Origin: Pseudomonadota bacterium
Lineage (GTDB): Bacteria; SAR324; NAC60-12
Reading direction: 5' to 3'
Assembly: GCA_014381795.1 (NCBI GenBank)
Contig: JACNKY010000255.1
Coordinates: forward strand, 1-9,524
Length of the DNA: 9,524 nucleotides
The position numbers and the translations under genes are program-made. The notes under the pieces were generated by a model that was not told where the DNA came from, made no database searches, and worked only from the letters and a program-made list of their open reading frames with translations. Of the stretch, positions 1 through 7,495 are shown one piece after another (position 1 is the stretch's first letter; every line of letters begins with the position of its first letter).

Positions 1-717
1 CAAGTATAACTCATTCGAAATACGTAAATAAAATTTTTGGTCGAGTGCTTTGTGATGAGTTACAAAAGGGGTGGCGTTTGCTCCTCCATAAACTGCCTGG
101 AGTGTTGGAGTTTCAACCTCCAAAAAACCTTCTTTACGTAAATAATCACGAATAGTATTGAAGATTAAGGTGCGTTTCTGGAAAACAGCAGCAACTTTGG
201 GGTTCAGTATTAAATCCAGATAGCGCTGGCGGTAACGTAATTCTTTATCTGTAACTTCATCATGAACAATGCGTTCACCGTCTTTTTCCTCCACTTTAGG
301 CATCGGTATTGGACGAATGGACTTTGATAGCAGTTCAACAACGCTCGCACGTAGAGTTAGTTCTCCTGTTTTGGTGTGCATCAAAGTTCCAGATATACCA
401 AGGTGATCACCAATGTCACATAACTTAAACATTTCAAATGCTGTTTCTCCTACTGCGTCAAGACGCACATAGATTTGCAGGCGTGTGTGCTGTGCCTGGA
501 TATTACCAAAACTTGCCTTGCCCTTACCACGTACTGCTAGCAAGCGCCCCGCAATTGTTACGGTTTGCTCGTTCTCCATGAGCTGTTCCGACTGTTTTAT
601 TATTTCAGGAACAGTGTGGCTCCTTTTAAATGAATAAGGGTACGGCTCTGTGCCTAAATTACGTATCTTTTCCAGCTTGCCCAGCCGAATTTGTTGTTGA
701 TCTGCGTTGTTGTCCAT
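1..717 (-). CDS. lysS: Lysyl-tRNA synthetase, class II (N-terminal 239 residues, cut by window edge)
   Basis: Charges tRNA-Lys with lysine in the cytoplasm using ATP. The frame is open from an ATG at 717-715 to the left edge, giving 239 residues of a protein that is usually about 500. Seen: an N-terminal helix ending in EPYPYSF (about 24-30), an OB-fold anticodon-binding domain (about 52-135), the linker RYRQRYLDL (162-170), class II motif 1 around FLEVETPTLQ (198-207), then GGANATPFVTHHKALD (211-226). It ends inside the start of motif 2, YLRISNELYL (230-239). Motif 3 and most of the catalytic core lie outside. The family often has RIAPELYL or RIANELYL here; RISNELYL is a mild variant. No clear Shine-Dalgarno precedes the ATG. 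The gene diverges from groES, so the 250-bp gap serves both. Identification rests on motif recognition by eye and is firm. Confidence 0.96.
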   Translation of the reverse strand, partial: MDNNADQQQIRLGKLEKIRNLGTEPYPYSFKRSHTVPEIIKQSEQLMENEQTVTIAGRLLAVRGKGKASFGNIQAQHTRLQIYVRLDAVGETAFEMFKLCDIGDHLGISGTLMHTKTGELTLRASVVELLSKSIRPIPMPKVEEKDGERIVHDEVTDKELRYRQRYLDLILNPKVAAVFQKRTLIFNTIRDYLRKEGFLEVETPTLQAVYGGANATPFVTHHKALDQKFYLRISNELYL

Positions 718-736
718 TTAATAACTTTTTCTTTGT

Positions 737-767
737 TGACCTTCTCCAAAATCATAGAAAAAGGTCA
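737..767. repeat. Inverted repeat TGACCTT-N17-AAGGTCA
   Basis: Perfect 7-bp arms at 737-743 and 761-767 are separated by 17 bp, just upstream of lysS and directly abutting the next dyad. Half-site centres are 24 bp apart, between two and two and a half helical turns. It could be a dimeric regulator site or, in the lysS leader RNA, a weak hairpin. No known operator is recognised. Confidence 0.4.
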
Positions 768-785
768 GCTAATTTAATAATTAGC
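768..785. repeat. AT-rich dyad GCTAATT-TAAT-AATTAGC abutting CIRCE
   Basis: Perfect 7-bp arms at 768-774 and 779-785 flank a TAAT centre. The right arm overlaps the first five bases of the CIRCE left half-site. The AT-rich centre resembles a -10 element (TTTAAT at 773-778) but has no convincing -35 partner. It may be part of the control region or a chance AT-rich dyad. Confidence 0.35.
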
Positions 786-807
786 ACTACTCGCTAGCGA
801 GTGCTAT
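781..807. promoter_or_regulatory. CIRCE operator (HrcA binding site) for groESL
   Basis: The CIRCE consensus is TTAGCACTC-N9-GAGTGCTAA. Here it is TTAGCACTA (781-789), nine bases, then GAGTGCTAT (799-807), so 16 of 18 positions match. It binds the heat-shock repressor HrcA, which keeps groESL low in unstressed cells. It lies 160 bp upstream of the groES ATG and 63 bp upstream of the lysS ATG. A second perfect palindrome, ACTCGCTAGCGAGT (789-802), is nested inside, offset by about 1.5 bp from the CIRCE centre. hrcA itself is not in this window. Confidence 0.9.
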
Positions 808-819
808 TTTTTACTTGTG

Positions 820-848
820 TTGAATTCAAAATACAGCTAGAATAATAC
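820..848 (+). promoter_or_regulatory. Candidate sigma70-type promoter for groESL
   Basis: TTGAAT (820-825) and TAATAC (843-848) are separated by exactly 17 bp. The predicted start near 855 gives a leader of about 113 nt. If this is the real promoter, CIRCE lies upstream of the -35 instead of over the start site, which is less usual. TTGAATTCAA (820-829) is itself a palindrome, so a -35-like hexamer also faces lysS. Prediction by eye only. Confidence 0.5.
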
Positions 849-967
849 AGTGAAAAGAATTTAGACGATTTTTCATAATTTCTGATTCACTTGAGCAACT
901 CAGCATACGCTTTTTGTTGTTATAGCTCAATTAATTTTATTTAACAATAATCATAATAAGGAGAACT

Positions 968-1249
968 ATGATTCGTCCCTTACAGGACCGCGTGCTTGTG
1001 CAACGCGTCGAAGCCGAAGAAAAGACAGCTTCCGGTATTATTATTCCGGACACAGCAAAAGAAAAGCCTTCAGAAGGTAAAGTGGTCGCAGTAGGACCAG
1101 GAAAGCGCCTTGACAATGGATCCATTCAGGAAATGGGAGTAAAAAAAGGTGACAAAATTTTGTTCAGCAAGTATGGCGGGACAGAAGTAAAAGTCGATGG
1201 AGATGAATATATCATTATGCGTGAGGATGACATCTTAGGAGTTATGTAA
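968..1249 (+). CDS. groES: Co-chaperonin GroES (Hsp10)
   Basis: A 93-residue protein of normal family length. It forms the heptameric lid of the GroEL chamber and triggers release of substrate into the closed cavity in the cytoplasm. Seen: the N-terminal beta strand [10 protein letters not shown], the mobile GroEL-binding loop at about 17-34 ([18 protein letters not shown]), the VVAVGPG turn (39-45), and a C-terminal stretch with [14 protein letters not shown] and [14 protein letters not shown]. The ATG has the best Shine-Dalgarno in the region, AAGGAGA at 958-964, about 4 nt upstream. It is the first gene of a two-gene operon with groEL 48 bp downstream, and is probably repressed by HrcA through the upstream CIRCE. 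Confidence 0.98.
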   Translation: MIRPLQDRVLVQRVEAEEKTASGIIIPDTAKEKPSEGKVVAVGPGKRLDNGSIQEMGVKKGDKILFSKYGGTEVKVDGDEYIIMREDDILGVM

Positions 1250-1261
1250 ATTTACATAACT
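1240..1261. repeat. Perfect 22-bp palindrome across the groES stop codon
   Basis: GTTATGTAAA (1241-1250) is followed immediately by its reverse complement TTTACATAAC (1251-1260), and the outer A1240/T1261 also pair. The groES TAA (1247-1249) lies near the centre. In RNA it would form about 9 bp of A/U-rich stem with a tight loop. There is no U-run after it, so it is not a standard terminator. It may be an RNA processing or stability element, or a protein site. Confidence 0.6.
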
Positions 1262-1267
1262 TAATAA

Positions 1268-2962
<1,695 letters not shown>

Positions 2963-2987
2963 TTTCCGTTCAGTATCCTGTCTGAAT

Positions 2988-3035
2988 AAAAAAAGGCGAG
3001 TCGGCTTGAGAGCTGGCCCGCCTTTTTTGTTTTTT
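2988..3035. terminator. Strong bidirectional intrinsic terminator between groEL and the dksA-like gene
   Basis: An A-run (2988-2994) leads into a G/C-rich stem from 2995-3006 paired with 3011-3022, with one A/C mismatch, two G-T wobbles and the loop TGAG (3007-3010). TTTTTTGTTTTTT follows. The A-run becomes a U-run on the other strand, so the element can end both groESL (+) and the convergent dksA-like gene (-). Confidence 0.88.
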
Positions 3036-3054
3036 AGCTTATTATTTGTGAATT

Positions 3055-3080
3055 ATCTTTTAAGGTAGGATCCTAAAGAT
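3055..3080. repeat. Imperfect inverted repeat downstream of the dksA-like gene
   Basis: ATCTTT (3055-3060) pairs with AAAGAT (3075-3080), and AGG (3063-3065) pairs with CCT (3072-3074), with a 2-nt bulge and a 6-nt loop. The short palindrome TAGGATCCTA (3066-3075) overlaps it. It could protect the 3' end of the dksA-like transcript. No U-run follows directly. Confidence 0.35.
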
Positions 3081-3095
3081 GATATTTGTTCAGTA

Positions 3096-3452
3096 TCACT
3101 TATTATCTTCTACCGCTTCCTGAGACTCTTTACAGGCAACGCAAAAAGTGGTTACGGGACGAATAAGTAAGCGTTCTTCCCCAACTTCATTCCCGCATTC
3201 TTCGCAGTATCCAAATGTTTTGTTTTCTATGCGTTCCAGGGCCTCTTCAACCTTGCTAAGGAGTTTTCGTTCACGGTCACGTATTCGTAAATTGTTGATG
3301 TGTTCTGTTTCCAGAGATGCACGATCATTAGGGTCAGGATAGAGAGTGCTCTCTTCCTGCATGCCGTGTACAGTTTCTTCAGACTCGCCAAGTATTTCAG
3401 CCTGCATTTCTTCTAAACGTACTTTTATTTGTTCTAGTTGTGCTTCTTCCAT
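3096..3452 (-). CDS. Short DksA/TraR-family zinc-finger transcription regulator
   Basis: 118 residues, shorter than the 151 of E. coli DksA. Such proteins enter the RNA polymerase secondary channel and, with ppGpp, alter promoter output. Seen: a Glu-rich coiled coil from the N-terminus, the coiled-coil tip DPNDRASLETE (40-50) holding the key D40xxD43xA45 pattern, a second helix to about 78, then a four-cysteine zinc finger C83-x2-C86-x17-C104-x2-C107, with GYCEECGNEVGEERLL before the last pair. All acidic-tip and zinc residues are present. The ATG at 3452 is preceded by TTAGGAATTTGGA, a modest Shine-Dalgarno. It has its own candidate promoter and shares a terminator with groEL. The shortening is mainly in the N-terminal region. 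Calling it true DksA instead of a TraR-like paralogue is reasonable from the DxxDxA tip but not proven. Confidence 0.93.
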   Translation of the reverse strand: MEEAQLEQIKVRLEEMQAEILGESEETVHGMQEESTLYPDPNDRASLETEHINNLRIRDRERKLLSKVEEALERIENKTFGYCEECGNEVGEERLLIRPVTTFCVACKESQEAVEDNK

Positions 3453-3507
3453 TCCAAATTCCTAAAGCGAAAACTCTTGTGTGAAAAATGTGTAAAATTG
3501 ACTCTGT

Positions 3508-3536
3508 ATTATAAAATATTTGCAAAGATAAGGGAA
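3508..3536 (-). promoter_or_regulatory. Candidate promoter of the dksA-like gene
   Basis: On the minus strand a perfect TATAAT occupies 3513-3508, 55 bp upstream of the ATG. The hexamer at 17-bp spacing (3536-3531) reads TTCCCT, a poor -35. The -10 is convincing; the whole promoter is only moderately supported. Confidence 0.45.
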
Positions 3537-3566
3537 GTATTTACTGCATATGTTTGTCTCATAAAC

Positions 3567-4133
3567 TTAAAAAGTAGTAAAGAGACGCTCATATATTGTA
3601 GCAGCAAAAAGCTTGATCAATTCACGTATACTTCCTGAAAGAGAAAAACTGGAAACAGAGTTAGTTTCATTCTCGTCCGACTCAGTAAGTTTAACTTCGA
3701 GCGCGGATTCCTCCCAGACTATTCTGCCTGTTCGCCTGTCTTCTAAAAAAACCTGCCCTTGAATTATGCTCTTAACCCCTGATGATATTTGTGCCTTGCT
3801 CAAACCAGCTGAATCCGTTTTCAAGCTGAGCAGTGTAATATTTATCTGGAGGTCCGCAATTCCCGCAGGAGTGATTTTCACCGAACTGTTTGAGCGCAAC
3901 AAGAGATTGAGCTGCTCGGACAAATCGGTTTCAAGTCCTGCCTTAAAAGTTTGATTTTGGATAGGAAGCAGTGCGATGGTTTTTGCTTCATTTGGTAAGA
4001 CCGGATTGCTGCCTTCAATTACATAACCGCATCCGGACAAGAAAATCCAGAGTGTAATTCCCAAAAAATAAGAAAGAAATATAACACCCTTTTTAATATA
4101 AAATTCTGCCGCTAAAATTGATGGATTTTGCAA
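3567..4133 (-). CDS. lptE: LptE-like LPS-assembly outer-membrane lipoprotein
   Basis: LptE is the lipoprotein plug partner of LptD that inserts lipopolysaccharide into the outer leaflet. Of 188 residues, the N-terminus carries IKKG and a hydrophobic stretch (about 17-32) ending in the lipobox LSGC, so C35 becomes the lipidated first residue. The family signature follows: GCGYVIEGSNPVLPNEAKTI, then IALLPIQNQTFKAGLETDLSEQL (53-75), and later ITLLSLKT and GQVFLEDRRTGRIVWEES. The start is a TTG at 4133-4131 with AAAGGTG a few bases upstream. No ATG or GTG lies in frame before the hydrophobic core, so TTG is the best choice. LptE often sits beside leuS or holA; here it stands alone between dksA-like and FIST genes. 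Sequence conservation in this family is low, but the N-terminal signature is characteristic. Confidence 0.85.
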   Translation of the reverse strand: MQNPSILAAEFYIKKGVIFLSYFLGITLWIFLSGCGYVIEGSNPVLPNEAKTIALLPIQNQTFKAGLETDLSEQLNLLLRSNSSVKITPAGIADLQINITLLSLKTDSAGLSKAQISSGVKSIIQGQVFLEDRRTGRIVWEESALEVKLTESDENETNSVSSFSLSGSIRELIKLFAATIYERLFTTF

Positions 4134-4151
4134 AATACACCTTTATATAAA

Positions 4152-4199
4152 TTATCCCTGTTTCGTTTCCAGTATCCAGCAGGACTGTTTGTCTGTCAT
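4152..4199 (-). other. Possible 15-codon upstream ORF in the lptE leader
   Basis: On the minus strand, ATG at 4199 opens MTDKQSCWILETKQG and stops at TAA (4154-4152), 18 bp before the lptE TTG. It has no Shine-Dalgarno, so translation is doubtful. It might be a leader peptide, a remnant of a former gene, or chance. Confidence 0.15.
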
Positions 4200-4223
4200 G
4201 GCTTGAGTCTGAATTTCTATTTT

Positions 4224-4252
4224 ATTATTATGATACATTCGTAAAAAGTAAA
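4224..4252 (-). promoter_or_regulatory. Candidate promoter for lptE
   Basis: Minus strand TTTACT (4252-4247), 17-bp spacer, AATAAT (4229-4224). Both hexamers are within two changes of the sigma70 consensus. A start near 4217 would give a leader of roughly 85 nt before the TTG start. The surroundings are AT-rich, so chance matches are likely. Confidence 0.4.
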
Positions 4253-4271
4253 AAAGTATACAAAAGGTGTT

Positions 4272-4347
4272 TAACCATAGAGTCACAGAGAACAAAGAGA
4301 ACGGTTTTTATATATTTTTCTCTAAGAACTCAGTGGCTCATGGTGAA
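4272..4347. repeat. Imperfect inverted repeat built from CA-N-AGAG units
   Basis: The left arm (about 4274-4301) contains three spaced units CATAGAG, CACAGAG and CAAAGAG. The right arm (about 4318-4345) is its degenerate reverse complement: read on the minus strand it gives ACCATGAG, CCACTGAG, TTCTTAGAGAA. With one gap most positions match. The loop is the AT-rich 4302-4317. It resembles a family of CACAGAG-periodic inverted repeats found between genes in many environmental bacteria, recalled but not verified here. It lies just upstream of the lptE promoter candidate and carries no transposase. Confidence 0.6.
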
Positions 4348-4439
4348 TATTATACATTTCAGTGCTTTTTACAGATTCATCATTTATGCTGGAGTCTTTG
4401 TAATTATTGCTAGATTCAACGCATTTCAGTCAAAAAAAT

Positions 4440-5615
4440 TTAGAGATAAACCAAAACGAGTACACCGGTGTATGTATACAATTGCACTCCCTGCGGCATC
4501 TGCGCCAATTCGTATGCACCAAAAAAACCTATCAGCGGAAAATCTCCAAGTGTTTCCCGAATTAACTGCGTATCCACATTTGGCCGTCCATAAAGCGCTT
4601 CACCACGGGAGGCACAGTTGAAATACAATCCAAAAGTCGGACTGCCGGAGTTTTGATTTTTTAAACGCAGGAGCATTTCCCTTAAATCATCTTCTGCGCT
4701 TTTAGGACTACGATAGGCAAAAGAAAGAACTCCGCCTTGATGTACAATTTCTGCAGTAGTGATGCCTTGTGTGGCCATATCAATTCCGGTAACATGACGT
4801 GCAAGAGCGCCTTCTCCATTGAAAACAGGTTGTTCCGGATCAAGTGGGAAGCTAAGCAGTAATTGCTGAGTTGCTTCCTCCATATCCTTAAAATCCAACT
4901 CTTTTGCAATTTCAGTAAAGACTTCCAAAGCCGGAATTCCATCAAGAGAAAGAATGAGATCGTCTTTCACTTCTGTGACAAACATGGGTTCACCGAGGGT
5001 TGCACAAGACTGAGTTACGCCTGCACGAAACTCCGGAACTCCTTCAAAAGCCAGACCTGCTGCACCATTGAGAGTGACAATATCAGGGCCAAATTGAATC
5101 GAAGTTTCTTGACTCCCGTCATTACAGGAGCCTGCCCCAAAAACCGCAGTTTTGTTGTTGAGGAAATTAAACATGTTGATAAAGTTGTGAGGCTGGTGCT
5201 GAAAAACATCCGGAAAGAAGAAAAAGAGGGGTTGCTCTTCTGAGCAGTCATTGAGAGCTTCACTCAGTTGTTGAGTAACTCCGGCGCTGTACTCGAGTTC
5301 CTGATATTTAGCTAATGCGAGTGGACGTATTTCAGGAGTATAACCCGCCATTAACACCAATCCAGGACCGTTTGTGATTTCTTCTTCATGCGAAATCACT
5401 CCCATTCCGCTGCAACCGGTTATGCATTCACATTGTGTTTGTTCCAGGATCAGTTCGTGTAAACGTCCTGCATGAACAAAATGCTCCTCGGTAAAAAAAA
5501 TTAGCACCCAGTTCACTTCCGGAAGCTGTGCTTCTGTGACCGCGGAATTTATTACTTCTGCGATCGCAAGATCTGGATCAGTTTCTTTTGAAAGACCTAC
5601 TCCTACACGGTTCAC
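4440..5615 (-). CDS. Stand-alone FIST N/FIST C sensory-domain protein
   Basis: 391 residues that match a FIST_N plus FIST_C pair and nothing else. FIST domains are predicted small-ligand (possibly amino acid) sensors, usually joined or linked to chemoreceptors, histidine kinases or cyclic-nucleotide enzymes. Seen in FIST_N: WVLIFFTEEHF (36-46), GCSGMGVI (67-74), FGAGSCNDG (159-167) and the switch VTLNGAAGLAF (180-190). In FIST_C: LSLDGIPALEVF (223-233), then NCASRGEALYG (333-343), PLIGFFGAYEL (360-370) and a tail LYTYTGVLVLVYL. No signal peptide or membrane helix is visible. The start is a GTG at 5615-5613: an in-frame TGA lies three codons upstream, and no other start codon lies between. Only a weak GAG precedes it. 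No kinase, receptor or other signalling partner is adjacent, so its output is unknown. Confidence 0.9.
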   Translation of the reverse strand: MNRVGVGLSKETDPDLAIAEVINSAVTEAQLPEVNWVLIFFTEEHFVHAGRLHELILEQTQCECITGCSGMGVISHEEEITNGPGLVLMAGYTPEIRPLALAKYQELEYSAGVTQQLSEALNDCSEEQPLFFFFPDVFQHQPHNFINMFNFLNNKTAVFGAGSCNDGSQETSIQFGPDIVTLNGAAGLAFEGVPEFRAGVTQSCATLGEPMFVTEVKDDLILSLDGIPALEVFTEIAKELDFKDMEEATQQLLLSFPLDPEQPVFNGEGALARHVTGIDMATQGITTAEIVHQGGVLSFAYRSPKSAEDDLREMLLRLKNQNSGSPTFGLYFNCASRGEALYGRPNVDTQLIRETLGDFPLIGFFGAYELAQMPQGVQLYTYTGVLVLVYL

Positions 5616-5706
5616 AACTACTCACAAATAGCAGGTTAAAAAAACATGGCATCCGGATTGCTCTGTTGGATAATACCCAAATCTATTCAAAACGGATAAT
5701 TACTGT

Positions 5707-5721
5707 TAGAATTAAATTCTA
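5707..5721. repeat. Short palindrome TAGAATT-A-AATTCTA
   Basis: Perfect 7-bp arms with a single central base lie in the divergent gap between the FIST gene and the small lipoprotein gene. Possible operator, but AT-rich enough to arise by chance. I see no convincing -35/-10 pair in this gap (5616-5783). Confidence 0.3.
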
Positions 5722-5783
5722 GAAAAAAGTCTCCCTTAAGCGCAGCAAAATCACAAGATGCCTCACAGGGCGAACTTCATCCT

Positions 5784-6056
5784 ATGCAAAATCAAAAAAA
5801 TATTTCCTGCTTTGAAAAGATAATTTCAGGACGTATATTATTATTTAAGGCAATTTTTTTGACGATAACGGTATTTGTCTTCGTCAGTTGCGCCAAAAAT
5901 GTTTGGAAAAATAGTGGGGACAGTTGCATTCAACTTTCCGAAAAACCACCTTTACGTCGTGTGATAAATTACACCGATCATGATTTGTGTGATCGTAAGC
6001 CGTCACCGCGTATTGCGCCAAATCCACAGACACGCGTTCAAACCGAAAATGACTAA
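5784..6056 (+). CDS. Small putative lipoprotein of unknown function
   Basis: 90 residues, not recognised as any family. The N-terminal part has basic residues (K5, K12, R17, K22), then a hydrophobic run AIFLTITVFVFVSC with a lipobox-like FVSC, so C36 could be lipidated after signal peptidase II cleavage. The mature part of about 55 residues is polar with two further cysteines (C48, C69) and a Pro/Arg-rich tail (RKPSPRIAPNPQTR). The ATG at 5784 lacks a well-placed Shine-Dalgarno: AGGG at 5767-5770 is 13 nt away. The n-region before the hydrophobic core is long for a signal peptide. It diverges from the FIST gene and converges with miaB, so it is transcribed alone. It is probably a real gene because of the lipobox pattern, but could be a spurious frame. 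Confidence 0.5.
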   Translation: MQNQKNISCFEKIISGRILLFKAIFLTITVFVFVSCAKNVWKNSGDSCIQLSEKPPLRRVINYTDHDLCDRKPSPRIAPNPQTRVQTEND

Positions 6057-6117
6057 GAACGCTTACCCTTTTTTAATCTTATCATGAAAAATCGGCAGGC
6101 ATTTAAGGAGATTATCC

Positions 6118-7482
6118 TCAAACATTGCTTGTGGAAAGTGCTTCTCCAATCAGGGAATTTGGATTTGCGCCTGTGATACGTACCGCTAAAAGTTCGCCTG
6201 CTTTTGTTTTGCAGTCTTTAATAGACACTGAGTGGTAGCCGCGTGTACGCCCGGTTGCGGTGTTTTCTTTACGGTGATGTTTTCCTTCAATCAACACTTC
6301 CTGAAGCGAACCTGTCAAGGCTTCATTTTTTTCGCGAACGATTTTTTCCTGTGTTTCAAGCAGTCTCTTCAGCCGTTCTGATTTAACGTTTTCTGCTAAG
6401 TGTTCAGGATATTCAGCCGCACGTGTTCCTGGACGCGCAGAGTATTTAAAGGAGTAAATCAGATCGAAACGTACATTACGGACTGCTTCCAAGGTCATTT
6501 CAAACTCTTCCTCAGTTTCACCGGGAAAACCTACGATCAGATCTGTTGAGAGTGTGGCCTGCGGAAGACGATCACGTAACAGGGCTACTTTTTCATAAAA
6601 AGTTTCCATAGTGTACCAGCGTCTCATTCTGCGTAGAATTCTGTCAGATCCGGACTGCAGCGGTAAGTGCATTTGCTCACGAAGTGAAGGTAAAGTTACA
6701 AAGGCATCAGCCAATTCTGCATGAAAATCTTTTGGATGAGGTGAAATAAAACGCAGACGTTCCAGTTTCTCAAGTCCGTCAAGACGCCGTAAAAGTTCCA
6801 CAAAATCGGTGCCGTTGGCTTTGTATGAATTCACGTTTTGTCCCAGCAGACATATTTCCCTTGTTCCTGCAGCAACGAGCCGCTGAGCTTCTGCGATAAT
6901 GTGTTCCGGTTCACGGCTGACTTCCACTCCCCGAGTAAAAGGTACTACACAAAAAGAGCAGTGATTATTGCAGCCCTTCGTGATTGCTATTTGTGCTTTA
7001 ACACCGAAATTTTTCGCTTGCTGAAATGTATAATCCGGAATAAAGTTGCGTACTTTTTGGCGTGCATGACGTTCAGTCCGCGAAATCTTTTGTCCCTCAG
7101 CGACCTTGCTCAGCATCTCTGGTAGTTCAAACAAATTGTCTGTTCCAAAGACAAAATCGACATTCTTTGCCCGTCGTAAAATGGCCTTTCCTTCCTGCTG
7201 TGCAACGCAGCCGCCGACGCCTATTTTTAAATCCGGATTTGTTGCTTTGAGTTCCCTTAATCGTCCCAACTCACTATAGACTTTGTTTTCAGCTTTCTCA
7301 CGAATAGAGCAAGTATTAAGAATAATTAAGTCCGCTTCGTCCTGGCAATTGGTCTGGCTGTAATTTTCGTGCTTCAACACTTCCAGCATTTTTTCAGTGT
7401 CATATTCATTCATTTGACAACCGAAAGTCTGAATGTGGACTTTCTTAGCAGTCTCCACGTTTTGGGAATGCTTTTTCATCAT
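6118..7482 (-). CDS. miaB: tRNA-2-methylthio-N6-dimethylallyladenosine synthase MiaB
   Basis: Radical-SAM methylthiotransferase that converts i6A37 to ms2i6A37 in tRNAs reading UNN codons. 454 residues, normal length. Seen: the N-terminal UPF0004 domain with TFGCQMNEYD (C22), NTCSIREKAENK (C58) and GGCVAQQEG (C92), the three ligands of the auxiliary [4Fe-4S] cluster. The radical-SAM motif follows as C171-x3-C175-x2-C178 in ITKGCNNHCSFCVVPFTRG. Next come LLGQNVNSY, RFISPHPKDF, MHLPLQSGSDRIL and DLIVGFPGETEEEF. A C-terminal TRAM domain runs from about 385 to 445. QMNEYDTE and CVVPFTRG point to MiaB, not MtaB or RimO. The start is ATG 7482 or 7479; neither has a Shine-Dalgarno. It is the last gene of a same-strand group with miaA and converges with the small lipoprotein gene. 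Confidence 0.97.
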   Translation of the reverse strand: MMKKHSQNVETAKKVHIQTFGCQMNEYDTEKMLEVLKHENYSQTNCQDEADLIILNTCSIREKAENKVYSELGRLRELKATNPDLKIGVGGCVAQQEGKAILRRAKNVDFVFGTDNLFELPEMLSKVAEGQKISRTERHARQKVRNFIPDYTFQQAKNFGVKAQIAITKGCNNHCSFCVVPFTRGVEVSREPEHIIAEAQRLVAAGTREICLLGQNVNSYKANGTDFVELLRRLDGLEKLERLRFISPHPKDFHAELADAFVTLPSLREQMHLPLQSGSDRILRRMRRWYTMETFYEKVALLRDRLPQATLSTDLIVGFPGETEEEFEMTLEAVRNVRFDLIYSFKYSARPGTRAAEYPEHLAENVKSERLKRLLETQEKIVREKNEALTGSLQEVLIEGKHHRKENTATGRTRGYHSVSIKDCKTKAGELLAVRITGANPNSLIGEALSTSNV

Positions 7483-7489
7483 TGGTTGT

Positions 7490-7495
7490 ATTATA
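7490..7495 (-). promoter_or_regulatory. Perfect -10 hexamer directly before miaB
   Basis: TATAAT on the minus strand ends 7 bp before the miaB ATG at 7482. If used, transcription would start at or next to the ATG and the mRNA would be leaderless, which fits the absence of a Shine-Dalgarno. No good -35 sits at 17 bp; TTAGCA lies at 15 bp spacing. Tentative. Confidence 0.3.

Larger units (their letters stand above)
4134..4439. other. 306-bp gene-free stretch between FIST gene and lptE
   Basis: It contains a possible lptE leader with a 15-codon ORF (4152-4199), a candidate minus-strand promoter (4224-4252) and a degenerate inverted repeat (4272-4347). CATTTCAGT occurs twice (4355-4363 and 4422-4430). 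The plus-strand open frame starting at 4340 begins inside the repeat, runs into the antisense of the FIST gene and resembles no known protein. No RNA gene is recognised. Confidence 0.6.

Noticed and set aside
2968..3097. Direct repeat GTTCAGTATC (2968-2977 and 3088-3097) as a mobile-element target duplication
   Set aside because: The enclosed DNA is only the bidirectional terminator and a short dyad, with no terminal inverted repeats; 10-bp repeats at this distance can be chance.
4340..4621. 93-residue plus-strand open frame
   Set aside because: It begins in the inverted repeat and overlaps the 3' end of the FIST gene on the opposite strand; no Shine-Dalgarno and no protein-like motifs.
5616..5783. 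Promoters for the divergent FIST and lipoprotein genes
   Set aside because: TATTAT and GGATAAT-like hexamers are present but none pair with a -35 at a credible spacing.
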